The notes: generated by a model from the letters alone, not told the origin. DNA of 64,000 bases from Streptomyces sp. NBC_01549 (GCF_026339955.1 NZ_JAPEPW010000002.1:1178001-1242000); one strand, 5' to 3'. Positions 50,540 to 60,135 are shown, counted from the first letter of the stretch. Translations and numbers: made by a program.

Positions 50540-51742
50540 CTACGGGGCGGACATGCTGGCCGCGCCGATGATGGTGGACGACCAGCCCTTCCGGGAGAAC
50601 GTGGCCGTTCCGTCGGGGGTGATGGTCACCTTGGCGCCGCGGATGGGAAGGTCGCCGTCCACGACGAGCCAGGTGCGGATGCGGTCCAGCTCGTCCCACA
50701 GCCGCCGGGGCCCGCCCTGGTGCACGGTCGGGGAGTCCTTGCGCCCGGCGGCCGTGGCGCGTGCCCACGAGCCGTCCGTGTGAAGCATGTAGACGGTGCG
50801 GGTGCCGTCGTCCGCCGTGTGCTGGCGGTGGTCGATGCCGGGCGCGAGGAGTTCGAGGGTGGAGCGCACGTCCCAGGTGTCCGGCACGTACATCAGCGGG
50901 TAGCGGCTGGTGGTGATGCTCTCGCCGTCGGCGTGCTGGGCGGTCTGCCACAGTGGCGGGTTCTCCGGGAAGGTGTTGTCGTAGTCCTCGCCGTGGCGCG
51001 CGGACATGAACCCGGCCGCCTCCGGTGCGACGCGGCCGACGGCGCCGCCGTCGGAGGTCTTGTCCGCGATGATGACCAGCCCGGTGTCGGTGATGGTGGT
51101 CACGAGGCGTCCGTCGGGGGCGAGCGCCTCGAGCCACGACGTGGGCACGGCTGGCACGGCGACGGTGGAGATGATCCGGTCGTAGGTGCCCTTGGGCAGG
51201 TCGCCAGTCAGGTCGCAGACTTCGACACGCGGATGGTGGCCGGCCTCGGCCAGCCGTTTCCGTGCTACCTGTACGAGATACGGATCGACGTCCACGCTCG
51301 TGACTTGCTCCTCACCGAGCCGAGCGCAGGCCAGGGCGGTGCCGTAGCCGCTGCCACAGGTCACCAGCACGCGGGAGGTGTCGGTGATCCACGCCGCCCG
51401 GTACATCGTCAGGACCAGCGCGGGCAGCGTGGAGGACGAGGTGGAGCGGCCCGCTCGTCCCCGGGCAGGCGTCTGGCCCGCCTCGGCGTGGTCGGCGTGG
51501 AGGTTTCCGACGCGGGTGACGAGCGTGGTGTCGGCGTAGGTATCCCGCAGCCACGCCTCGGGGTCGCTCGCGCCATCGCGCAGCTTCCACACGGCCTCGC
51601 CGTCGCTGCTCGTGGCCTTGGTCCACCACCGCGGCACGAACAGGTGCCGCGGGGTCGTGGCCAGCGGCTGATACCAGCGTGACTCGGGCCGGATCACGGT
51701 ACCGGCGGCCAACCGCTGTGCTGCTGCTTCCCAGTCCTTCAA
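50540..51742 (-). CDS. PCMT-like methyltransferase of a modification cluster
   Basis: 400 residues. SAM-binding motif I is VLVTCGSGYGTALACARLG, with VTSVDVDPYLVQVARKRL following, as in protein-L-isoaspartate methyltransferases; the C-terminal about 150 residues are an added domain. TTG 51742 (MKDWEAAAQRLAAGTV) avoids overlap with the radical-SAM gene; an upstream start at 51811 is possible. Such PCMT-like enzymes occur in Streptomyces peptide-maturation loci (FxLD and ATP-grasp types), which fits the radical SAM and HprK-like neighbours. Confidence 0.75.
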   Translation of the reverse strand: MKDWEAAAQRLAAGTVIRPESRWYQPLATTPRHLFVPRWWTKATSSDGEAVWKLRDGASDPEAWLRDTYADTTLVTRVGNLHADHAEAGQTPARGRAGRSTSSSTLPALVLTMYRAAWITDTSRVLVTCGSGYGTALACARLGEEQVTSVDVDPYLVQVARKRLAEAGHHPRVEVCDLTGDLPKGTYDRIISTVAVPAVPTSWLEALAPDGRLVTTITDTGLVIIADKTSDGGAVGRVAPEAAGFMSARHGEDYDNTFPENPPLWQTAQHADGESITTSRYPLMYVPDTWDVRSTLELLAPGIDHRQHTADDGTRTVYMLHTDGSWARATAAGRKDSPTVHQGGPRRLWDELDRIRTWLVVDGDLPIRGAKVTITPDGTATFSRKGWSSTIIGAASMSAP

Positions 51743-51755
51743 AGGGTCCTGCCTT

Positions 51756-52647
51756 TCAGCCCGCAGAGTTCGGGATGACGCTGTCGTCGGCGGGGCCACA
51801 GGTTCCGCCACCGCCCTGGCTGTCGTCGTTGGGACCGCAGTCGGGGCCGCACGGGTCGAGGCGGCCGGCCGGGATGCTCGCGGCGACCTGCTGCCACTGC
51901 GGCGAGGCGAACACCCGCTCCAGCGGCGTGCCTTGGACGTGCCCGGCCGAAAGGAAGCGGCCGATCACGCAGGGGGTCACGGTACCGTCCGACAGGATCG
52001 CGGCGGTCCCTCTCGCGCACCGGCCGCACAGCTCTGACGTGGACGGCAGCCCCTCGCCCTTGACCGCGTTGCCGATGGCTCGGACTCGGTCGACGTGGAC
52101 TTCCGTGATACCGAGCCCTTCCAGCTCCGCGCGGGCTTCTGCGACACGCTGTCCGTCCAGCACGTCCACGATGCCGACCCGCACGCGGATCCGGCGGCGG
52201 TGCGCTTCGATGATGTTCGCGCGGGTCGCGGCGTGGGAGCCCTCGCGCCCCGTGACTGCGTCGTGCCCCTCGTCCGTGTCGGCGTAGTAGGACGTCGCTA
52301 GGGAGACACCGGGCCGCTCGCGTCCAGTGGTCGCGGCGGACGCGGTACAGGTTGGAGAACACCTCTACCTTGTGCCCTTCGCCCAGGGCGTGTTCCACGA
52401 TCTCGACGAAGCCCGGGTGGAGCGTGGCTTCCCCGCCGATCAGCTGGATCTTCTTGACGCCGAGGGCGGCGGCCTCGCTGATGACCCGCTTCCAGTCCTC
52501 GACCGCCATAGTGCCGTGTCCCTGGGTCGGACCCGCCTTGACGAAGCAGAGCGTCGGGCACGTGAGCTGACAGCGGTCGGTAACCTCCAGCTCCAGGAAG
52601 GTGGGGATAAGGGGCGTTGTCGTCGGTGCTTCGGGTGCGATCGTCAC
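51756..52647 (-). pseudogene. Radical SAM/SPASM-like enzyme with CX3CX3C motif, one frame break
   Basis: GTG 52647 opens VTIAPEAPTTTPLIPTFLEL and reaches Cys26, Cys30 and Cys34 (RCQLTCPTLC), a CX3CX3C spacing instead of the usual CX3CX2C. VKKIQLIGGEATLHPGFVEI is the GGE block. Near 52306 one extra C or G (in GGCCCGG) restores VSLATSYYADTDEGHDAVTG and RVGIVDVLDGQRVAEARAEL. The C terminus has several extra Cys (SELCGRCARG, TPCVIGR, DPCGPDCGPN, GTCGPADD), likely auxiliary clusters. Probably an intact gene with a base missing in the sequence. Confidence 0.72.
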
Positions 52648-52727
52648 GGGCCGTTCCCTTCGGTCGTGTTCCACGGTGGACCGGCCGCCCCTTCGAAGGA
52701 AGGAGACCGGCCAATTCGGGGGCGCTT

Positions 52728-53863
52728 TTACTCGGACAGCAGGCCTCGGCGGTCTTGGCGAGTAGCTCGGTGGAGGCACGGCTGTCGTGGGTCAGGACCA
52801 GGGCGCGGCGCGGCAGCAGGGCGAGCTGGTCGGCGAGGTCGGTGGCCGGGGCCTCCTTGTCCGGCGCGAGGCGGAAGATGTCCGGGTAGCGGTCCTCGGT
52901 CTTGCTGGTGAAGAAGTCCTCTTCCTCCAGCGCGCGCGGCGCCGGGACGAGTTGGGGCTCGGCGTCCTTCGCGACGCGGGGGAAGAGCAGCGCGGTGGCG
53001 CGGGCCTGTGGAGCGAGCGTCATGCCGAGGATCGAGGAGAGCTGGTCGGGGAAGAACTGCGGCTTCAGTTCCCTGCCCTTGGCGTTCCAGATCGGCTTGG
53101 TGCTGCCGGCATGCAGGGCGTCGGTGACGCGCTGGTCTTGGGTGGGGTGCATCTGCTCGCCGTCCAGGACGCGGGCACGCAGCGGCTCGTACAGGCCGGT
53201 GGACTCCAGTAGGCCGAAGCCGATCGCGGCGGCCGACGGCCAGGGCAGGATCCGCAGGCCCTCGTCCTCGGGACGGACGAACAGCCGGTCGTTGGCGAGG
53301 AGTTCGTACCCTTCGCGGGCGAGCAGGAGGGCCGTGGTGGTCTTGCCGGCGCCCTTGTGCCCGAAGGTGAGGAGGGCGCGGCCGTCGCGGACGACGCAGG
53401 AGGCGTGCAGGATGTGGAACCCGGCGCGCAGCAGCTGGCCGCGGATGAGTTCGCGGGCGAGGCGGGAGGCGGCAACGGCGACCGGCTCCGTGTGGGCGCC
53501 GACGATGACGAGCCGGCTGGTGGCCGGGTCGTAGTGGTAGGCGAGGCGTTCGGCGGGCTGGATGGCGTAGATCGCGCCGCCCTCGTGCCGGGCGACCAGG
53601 GTGCGGGCGTTCGCGTAGTCGACTTCGTCGTGCTCGTAGTCGCCGACCAGGGTCTCGATGTCCGCCAGGCGGTCCATGTCGACGTCGGCCAGGAGCAGGG
53701 CGCCGCCTTCGGCGATGCTGCCGCCGGGCGCGACGGGGGCAGCCTCGGCGGTGGCGTTCCACCAGCCGCCGAAGTAGCGCAGGGCCCAGTCGGTGATGTC
53801 CTTGGTGTCGCTGACGACTGTGACGGTCGCCTCGTCGGCGTGGATGCGGGTGGCGCTCAGCAC
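52728..53863 (-). CDS. HprK-like P-loop protein
   Basis: About 378 residues. Walker A FGHKGAGKTTTALLLAREGY lies near residue 168, in the arrangement of HPr kinase/phosphorylase-related proteins found with peptide-maturation genes. The N-terminal half (DITDWALRYFGGWWNA) is of the SbnI/PqqD-neighbour type. The true end is probably TAA at 52728: one added C near 52748 (GAGGCCTGC to GAGGCCCTGC) gives EALLSE and stops. Without it the frame runs on into the radical-SAM gene to 52298. It overlaps the preceding small gene by seven bases. Confidence 0.7.
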
Positions 53864-54339
53864 GCGGTCTCTCCTTGGAGGGTCTGCTGGTAGGCGGAGT
53901 CGAGCTTGGTACGGGCGGCGGTGAACTGCCGCTGTTCATCAGGATCGAGGTCGGGCAGGGCCACGGTCGGGCGGCCCGCGGAGAACTGCAACGAGATTCC
54001 GAGCCACACGCCGTCGTGGTTGACGGAGAGCACCTCGGTGCCGTCGCTGATGCCGAGCGTCTTGCGCAGCGCGCCGAGGATCGCGCCGGCCGGGCCGCAG
54101 CGGGTGCGGCCGATCCCGGCGTTGATCTGGCGCGGCCGTGCCGCCAGTTGGGCCCGGACGTACTCCAACGGCACGTCGGCAGCACGGCCGTTGACCGTGG
54201 TGGTCGAGGCGCAGATGACCGCGCCGTCGCCGTGCTCGCCGATCACCCAGCCGCGTACGGCGGCGGCCGGGACTCGGTGGTGAATGGCGAGGGTGAGCCG
54301 GTAGCGGGCCGAGTCGGTGCTGGACCCGATGCCGTACAC
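53857..54339 (-). CDS. Small hypothetical partner of the HprK-like protein
   Basis: 160 residues from GTG 54339 (MYGIGSSTDSARYRLTLAIH). RPRQINAGIGRTRCGPAGAI and WLGISLQFSAGRPTVALPDL suggest an alpha/beta protein. An alternative upstream ATG at 54459 would overlap the phosphatase remnant. Its stop overlaps the HprK-like start, so the two are coupled and probably functional partners. No family recognised. Confidence 0.55.
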   Translation of the reverse strand: MYGIGSSTDSARYRLTLAIHHRVPAAAVRGWVIGEHGDGAVICASTTTVNGRAADVPLEYVRAQLAARPRQINAGIGRTRCGPAGAILGALRKTLGISDGTEVLSVNHDGVWLGISLQFSAGRPTVALPDLDPDEQRQFTAARTKLDSAYQQTLQGETAC

Positions 54340-54399
54340 CCGAGCGGCCGGGCCGACGTCCTTCCTGGACGAGGCAGGGGTTACCCGGTGCTCGCACCC

Positions 54400-54532
54400 G
54401 GTCAGCGAGGCGCTGCTGGCTTCGGCAATGGACACGATCCTGACCGGGTTCGGCTCCATCCCCGCCTACCTGGCACCTTACGGGGTCACGGCGACCGATC
54501 TGGACGCCCTTCGCTCCAACCTGCTCGCCTGA
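54400..54532 (+). pseudogene. Tyrosine-protein-phosphatase C-terminal remnant
   Basis: The rightward frame ends ALLASAMDTILTGFGSIPAY followed by LAPYGVTATDLDALRSNLLA and TGA. This is the usual C-terminal helix pattern of actinobacterial tyrosine phosphatases. The catalytic domain is absent, replaced by the leftward cluster genes. A perfect hairpin follows. Confidence 0.65.
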
Positions 54533-54543
54533 TCAGACCCGCC

Positions 54544-54582
54544 CATCTGCGCCCGCGATCCCGAGGATCGCGGGCGCAGATG
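54544..54582. terminator. Perfect 18-bp hairpin
   Basis: CATCTGCGCCCGCGATCC (54544-54561) pairs without mismatch with GGATCGCGGGCGCAGATG (54565-54582) around CGA. It lies 12 bases after the phosphatase remnant and may act on both strands. Confidence 0.8.
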
Positions 54583-54883
54583 CGTTGATGAGCCTGGCCG
54601 CCATTGGGCTGCACACCAGCGCCTCATCATCCGTTCGGGAGATGGTTCGCTGCGCAACCCACCGTGGGAGCGCCATGACGCTGAAGTCCGGTCCCGGCAT
54701 CGCCGCAGGCCACGCCTGACGCGCTTTGATCAATTACAGGGCCGGTGCCTACCGAATTCGATCTTGAAATGCCAAACTGTACATGTGCTGCGGCAATTTG
54801 GACACCCCTTGGCCGTTGTGCTGGGCGGCTCGTATAACATCGCTTGGGTCGCAACGCGAGCTCTGGTGTCCTAGCGTGGGAAT
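54583..54883. other. Intergenic stretch without a recognisable gene
   Basis: No convincing frame. It is less GC-rich than its surroundings and holds TATAAC (about 54833) that could be a -10 element. It looks like filler between two gene remnants. Confidence 0.5.
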
Positions 54884-55534
54884 GTGCTGCTGGTAGACCC
54901 CTGGGCCGATTCGGGACGCACCCAGCTCGAAGTCGGCGCCGCGCACCCTGTGTTGCTGGACCTTTCCGGCGCGGTCAAGGACGTGGCACGGCTTCAGCAG
55001 CTGGCCACCGACCTGCTGCTGCTGGCCCGCCTGGACGCCGGTGAGCGTCCGCCCGCCCAGGCCCGGGTGGATTTGGGGGAACTGGCCGGTGAGCAGGTGG
55101 CCCTGGCCCGTCCGACGGGCGACGGTGGCCGGGTGCCGGTGCGTACCGGCCCGCTGGCCGATGCCGAAGTCACCGGTTCTGGGCGGCAACTGGCCCGCAT
55201 ACTGGCGAACCTGATCGACAATGCCCAGCGGCACGCCGCGACCGAGGTGGTCGTGTCCGTACGGGCCACCGGTGACGGCAGGGCGGTGCTGGAGGTCGCC
55301 GACGACGGCGACGGAGTGCCCGAGGACCAGCGCGAGCGGATCTTCGAGCGGTTCGTACGGCTCGATGGCGCCCGCAGCCGCGACGACGGGGGAACCGGCC
55401 TCGGCCTGGCCATCGCCCGGGACCTGGCCCGGCAGCACGGTGGCACGCTCACGACAACCGCCCGCCGGGGCCGCGGCGCCGTATTCACCCTTGAACTGCC
55501 GCTCGGGCCCGGTCGGATCAGCTCGATCCCCTAA
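54884..55534 (+). pseudogene. Sensor histidine kinase, C-terminal remnant
   Basis: Homology starts inside the dimerisation domain, just after where the phosphorylated His should be (RTQLEVGAAHPVLLDLSGAV), with an in-frame TAG upstream. The ATPase half is complete: ARILANLIDNAQRHAATEVV (N box), DDGDGVPEDQRERIFERFVR (G1) and GGTGLGLAIARDLARQHGG (G2). About 216 residues remain from GTG 54884; sensor, membrane part and H box are lost. Confidence 0.82.
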
Positions 55535-55563
55535 GGGCACAGATCCGATGAGGGTGCTGTCGG

Positions 55564-55915
55564 TCAGGCCGCGGGAGCGGGCAGCTGCCGACCGATCAGC
55601 GTCCGCGGGATCGGCCACCGCGCGACGAGAAGATCCTGGTTGAGGAAAGCAATCAGGTCACCACGCCAGCCCTCCGCCAGTACCGTGCGGTACAAGCTCA
55701 CGAGCGAGTGCGGTTGGTTCAGGCCGTAAGGGAGACGCGCAGACCAGGCGACGTGCAGAGGCAACTCGACCGTCCCATGGTGTCCTGGTGTTGTGGGTGA
55801 TGACCTGGCTCGCCGTCTCCAGGAAATCCTCCGGAGCACTCCCGGCGAGCGCCCCGGCTGCGTCTCTGGCCGCCAGGACCGCGACCAGCAGCTCGTCGCG
55901 ACTGCCGAAGTAGTG
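55564..55915 (-). pseudogene. TetR-family regulator remnant
   Basis: The piece HYFGSRDELLVAVLAARDAA followed by SAPEDFLETASQVITHN has the end of a TetR helix-turn-helix (YFGSRDELL). Past a frame change near 55776 it continues as VELPLHVAWSARLPYGLNQP, SLYRTVLAEGWRGDLIAFLN and a normal-looking C terminus. The N-terminal DNA-binding helices are absent and no start is present. Bases 55916-56089 hold nothing clear. Confidence 0.6.
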
Positions 55916-56089
55916 CCGCTCCTCCCCGGAAGTGGTGGCCGAACTCACACGGTTCCTGCTCCAGGTGCGATCCGTGTGCCTTATGTGTGTCCTGCTCGGC
56001 GGTCAGCACGACGAACCATTTACGGCCCTCGCGCTTGACCGCCCGGTCGGGCACCGTAGCTCATAGGGGCGGACCGCTGACCTCGGCGG

Positions 56090-57309
56090 TCAGCTCCCCT
56101 CACCGGCACGGACGTCGACCGCCTGGGGAAGGTGCCCTGACCGGGCCAGGGACCCCAGCCAGGCCAGCGATGGCTTCGGGCTGCGCGCGAAGGTGGTGCG
56201 GTCGACCGCGACAAGGCCGAAGGTCGGTTCCCAACTGCCCCACTCGTAGTTGTCCAGCAGGCTCCAGTGGAAATAGCCGCGCACGTCGACGCCGTCGTCC
56301 ATCGCCTCGAGCAGGGCGCTCAGGGCGGCGTGCGTGTAGCGGACGCGGAGTGTGTCGTCGCTGGTGGCTACCCCGTTCTCGGTGACGATGACGGGGACCG
56401 TGCCGACGGCCGACGCGGTCTGGCGGACGGCACCGCCCAGGGCGGCGGGGTAGTACTCCCAGCCGGTCAGGGTGCGTTCCGCCGACGGGTCCGGGCTTCG
56501 CCGCACGACCTGACCGGCTTCGGTGTCCAGGCGGGCACGGGTATAGGTCTGCACTCCGATCCAGTCGTCGTCGCGGGCCGCTTCGACGAACACCGTCTGG
56601 CGGCGCCGGACGTATTCGGCTGCTTCCTGCTCCGCGCCGGCTGCGATCTGGAAGTCCTGGACGGCCACGGACCAGCCGACCTGCAGATCGGGATACGCCT
56701 CCTTGAGGATCCTCCGCGCTTGGTGGTGGGCCTCGATGAGGGCCTCGGCGCAGCCCGGGTCCGGTTCCGGTTCCGGTATCCCGTCGTTCAGCGTTTCCGG
56801 TCCCCGCTCGGCGATCGCACGGAACGCGGCCACCATGTTCGGCTCATTGATGGTGCACACATGTCCCACGCCATGCAGAATGCCGAGGACGTTGCGGACG
56901 TAGCGTGTGAAGCGGTCCACGGCGCCGGCGGCGTTCCAGCTCCCGCGAGCGCTGAACCAGAGCGGGTTGCTGAAATGGTGCAGTGTGATCATGGGGCGCA
57001 GGCCGCGCTGCAGAGCTCCCTCGATCATCTGCCGGTAGTGGTGCAGTGCGGCCGGGGAGAACGTTCCCTCGGTGGGCTCGATCCGAGCCCACTCGATGCT
57101 GAAGCGGTAGTCGGTCAGTCCGGCCTGGGCCATGAGGTCCATGTCCTCGTCCCAGCGGTGGTAGCTGTCGACGGCGTCCCCGCTGGGCTCCTGGCAGAAG
57201 GTGTCGGGCTTGTGCTCCAGATACCACCAGTCGCTGGCGACGTTGCCGCCTCGGTCTGGTGGGCCGAGGTCGAGGCTCCCCACAGGAAGCCTTGGGGGAA
57301 GCGGGTCAA
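56090..57309 (-). CDS. Glycoside hydrolase family 1 (beta-glucosidase-like), one probable base missing
   Basis: About 406 residues. ATG 57309 gives MTRFPQGFLWGASTSAHQTE, the classic GH1 start. One added G near 57256 (GAGGCGGC to GAGGGCGGC) joins GGNVASDWWYLEHKPDTFCQ. The acid/base Glu is in CTINEPN and the nucleophile Glu in VIVTENGV. YRFSIEWARIEPTEGTF and GYFHWSLLDNYEWGSWEPTF are also conserved. As given, the frame lacking the true start is open from 57283. Cytoplasmic hydrolysis of beta-glycosides, next to a sugar-type MFS fragment. Confidence 0.85.
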
Positions 57310-57364
57310 GGGAGATCTCCTTCGTTCGTGATGGCGATTGCTGTGTCCGGTAGCCCGAAGTGCG

Positions 57365-57884
57365 CTACCGGACCCGCTTGATCAGCAGGATCAGGACGGC
57401 TCCCACGGCGGCGGCCAGCCCCCCGCACAGGAACATGCCGGGGTACCCGAGGAGGGTGACGAGCAGTCCGGCGGCGCCGGGAGCGAGGATCTGAGGCAGG
57501 GCGTTGGCGGCGTTGAGGAACGCGAGGTCCTTCGCGCCCTCGCTGCCTCCGGGAAGCACCTCCACCATGAGCGCCTGGTCCACCGCGGTGTAGGTGCCGA
57601 ACGCCACGCCGGCGGCGAGGAAGAACAGCAGGTAGGCCCAGGTCTCGGGGGCAGCCGCCGGGGCCAGCACGGCGAGCAGCATCAGGAGCGATGCGCCGGC
57701 CACGAACGGCTTGCGCCGCGCCCACCGGTCCGACCACCGTCCGGTGGTCGCCGCGGCGACTGCGGCGGCGATCACGAACACCAGGATCGCCGCTGACATG
57801 AGTCCGCCTGCCGCCTTGGTGGTCAGGCCCAGGTAGTCGGTGACGAGATAGAGGTTGTACGCCAAGACCACCTGAAAGACATCT
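57365..57884 (-). pseudogene. MFS transporter, C-terminal half cut by IS110 element
   Basis: About 170 residues with six membrane helices (VLAYNLYLVTDYLGLTTKAA, GRWSDRWARRKPFVAGASLL, VAFGTYTAVDQALMVEVLPG). The middle loop and helices 7-12 of a sugar-type MFS protein are present; the N-terminal half is gone where the insertion element begins. An in-frame TGA sits at the junction near 57890. It probably imported the glycoside hydrolysed by the GH1 enzyme. Confidence 0.8.
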
Positions 57885-59160
57885 CACGTGCTTAAGAAGT
57901 CAAGCCGCGACGGCCAGTTCGGTCGGGAAGGGGGTGAACGCGCGTTGTTCGTCGAAGAGCTGTCCGGTCTGCAGGCAGTGGTAGAGCTGGCCGAGCAGTC
58001 GGTTGAACAGGTGCCGCTGGGCCTGGGCATGCCAGTCCCCGGCATCTCGCCGACGACGGTAGTGCGCATCGGCTCCGGGCGAGCTGGTCAGGGCTGCGAA
58101 GGCCCAGAGGAATCCGGCGGTGATCAGCCGGTCGTTCTTGATGAAGCGGCGGCCGACGAACTTCTTCCTGCCCGAAGCTCTGGTGATGGGGGCCGAGCCG
58201 GCGTATGCCTTCAGTGCGCGGGCGTCGGCGAAGCGGCCGTGGTCGTCTCCGATCTCGGCGAGCACCCGGGCGCCGAGCTGGACACCGAGGCCGGGGAAGC
58301 TGAGCAGCACGTCAGCGTCCGGGTGCTTGCGAAAAGACTCCTCCACCGCCTTGGCGAGCTCGTCGGCCGCCCGACAGGCGGCGTCCAACTGGACGATGAG
58401 GGCGCCCAGTTGCTGCCCCATGGCATCCTCGACGGCCTGCGGTTGGCGAGCGCAGTCGGCGCGGAAGACCTCCTTGAGGCGCCGGGCCTCGGCTTCGATG
58501 CCGCGGACGCGGCCGGCACGCCGCAGCGCGGCCTGGAGTTGCGGGAGCGAGAGCTTCGCGGCGCGGGCCGGGGTCGGTGCCGTGGCCAAGACGGTGCGGG
58601 CTTCAGGTCGGGCGAGGCCGTGCTGCTTGCCCTGGAAGGCGTCCAGGGCGGCCGGGTAGAACGTCTTCAGCAGCGAGCGGACCTGGTTGACCAGCTGCTG
58701 GCGGTGCCAGACGGCGTCCTGCTGGGCGCGGGCGAGCACGGTGATGGCGCGGGCCAGGTCGCTGTCGGCGGGAAGCGGCCGGTGGGCGTGCATGTCGGTG
58801 CGCAGGATGTTCGCCAGGACCAGGGCATCGCCTGGGTCGGACTTCTTGCGGCTGACGCCGTGCCGGTCGCGGTAGCGGGCGGCGGACAGCGGGTTGACCG
58901 CGTAGATCTGCCTGTTCCCCGTGCGCAGGGCTGCGACCAGCAGGCCATGGCTGGTCTCGATGGCTATCGGTATCAGGTCTTCGGGGGTGTCGCCGTGCTC
59001 GGCGAGCAGGTCCAACAACTCCCGGTAGCCGGCCGCGTCGTCGGTGATCCTCTTCTTGGCGAGTTGGGTGCCGGTGTCGTCGACCAGAGCGACGTCATGG
59101 TGGCGTTCGGCCCAGTCGATCCCGCAGTACACGTTCAATCCGTACTCCTAGTCCTGTCCG
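57885..59160 (-). mobile_element. IS110-family insertion sequence (ends not resolved)
   Basis: The transposase gene abuts the truncated MFS gene on one side. IS110 elements lack true inverted repeats and often make no target duplication, so exact ends cannot be drawn from this sequence; the upstream noncoding end may extend up to about 59,530. Confidence 0.7.
57900..59138 (-). CDS. IS110-family transposase
   Basis: 412 residues. The N-terminal DEDD nuclease domain shows CGIDWAERHHDVALVD (Asp), PIAIETSHGLLVAAL (Glu), RKKSDPGDALVLANILRTD (Asp pair). The C-terminal transposase_20 domain has LLSFPGLGVQLGARVLAEIG and KAYAGSAPITRASGRKK with the catalytic Ser region. Apparently intact. Confidence 0.92.
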   Translation of the reverse strand: MNVYCGIDWAERHHDVALVDDTGTQLAKKRITDDAAGYRELLDLLAEHGDTPEDLIPIAIETSHGLLVAALRTGNRQIYAVNPLSAARYRDRHGVSRKKSDPGDALVLANILRTDMHAHRPLPADSDLARAITVLARAQQDAVWHRQQLVNQVRSLLKTFYPAALDAFQGKQHGLARPEARTVLATAPTPARAAKLSLPQLQAALRRAGRVRGIEAEARRLKEVFRADCARQPQAVEDAMGQQLGALIVQLDAACRAADELAKAVEESFRKHPDADVLLSFPGLGVQLGARVLAEIGDDHGRFADARALKAYAGSAPITRASGRKKFVGRRFIKNDRLITAGFLWAFAALTSSPGADAHYRRRRDAGDWHAQAQRHLFNRLLGQLYHCLQTGQLFDEQRAFTPFPTELAVAA

Positions 59161-59533
59161 TTCGTGCAGGTGACAAGCCTGTGTGGGCCACGCGGCGACC
59201 TAATTCCAGGACTCTCGGGTCCGCCATCTCACCAGCCGTTCGTGACACCAGCGCACCGCAGGGGCCTCAGTCTCGGGCAGAGCTCGAAGGCTCGGGAGGA
59301 AACGGGAGGTCACCCTGCGGCGGGCTCGCACCACGACGATCAACGTGCGAGTGGCCGGGATGGGTTTCGCGGTGGCCCGAAGACGCCGGAGGCAACCGCT
59401 CTTTCATAAGACCTCGAAGGGCCGGGAGACATCAGGAGTCCATCCGACGCCCACGCGGCCACCGCGAACCGCATCCACATCAGTCCGTCCAGCAGCCCTC
59501 CCCGGGGCTGACCTGGAACTGGCTACTCACGAA
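59139..59533. other. Noncoding stretch beside IS110 element
   Basis: 395 bases with no convincing protein in any frame. Probably includes the upstream noncoding end of the IS110 element, which in this family can encode the guide RNA for recombination; no structure was assigned here. Confidence 0.4.
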
Positions 59534-59919
59534 TTAGGAAAATATGAACAAGAAGCGTCCGGCGAAGGCCAGCCAGAAGTCTTTGTCCGACGGCGGCCGC
59601 AGTGAGCGCAGAAGTTCTTGTGCGCTCACCGGCCGGCGAGGCCGGTCGAGCGACGAACGCCCGGGGACGAGCAGGACGACGAGGACGGCGCACAGCACGG
59701 AGATCGTCTCCCGCCGGGGTGGGCGGTGCGGGCCGCCCACCTGGGCGCCCCGACCGCCAACGCGCCGCCGACGGACGACAGTTCGTCGGTGCCCCCTTGA
59801 ACGCGACGGTTCGTAGGTTGATACCCGCTCTTCACGACCCCGAGCGGGCGGACGTCGTTGCCGGGCTCCTCGTCAAGCCAGGCCCGCAGCAGATCGGAGC
59901 GGTCTGGCCGGAACGTCAT
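59534..59919 (-). pseudogene. Small membrane protein downstream of the toxin gene, one frame break
   Basis: ATG 59919 has GAAGGA upstream and reads MTFRPDRSDLLRAWLDEEPG, then NDVRPLGVVKSGYQPTNRRV. One extra C near 59746 (GCGCCCAGG) joins the frame to RRETISVLCAVLVVLLVPG and FWLAFAGRFLFIFS, giving about 128 residues with two hydrophobic segments. It is the first gene downstream of the giant toxin-like gene on the same strand, so it could be its immunity protein; no family recognised. Confidence 0.45.
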
Positions 59920-60135
59920 CGGCGGTTCCTTCGTACGCCGCTGCCCCGACTCGATCACACGGGGGTGTGCGGGAACGCCCACCGACAACTCCGCGCGCCG
60001 ATCGTGCTCGTCTGGCAACCTCAACGTGCACAGAGGCCGCCGGCCGCGGGAATTCATCGATAAACTACGTCACGGATCCAGCGGAAAGCGGATTCTTATA
60101 ATATTCCCGTAGGGGGCTTTCCGTCCTGTTGCTGC

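Noticed and set aside
52298..52727. C-terminal extension of the HprK-like protein
   Set aside because: The extension overlaps the radical-SAM gene out of frame and is Arg/Pro/Gly-rich; a single missing base before a TAA at 52728 explains it better.
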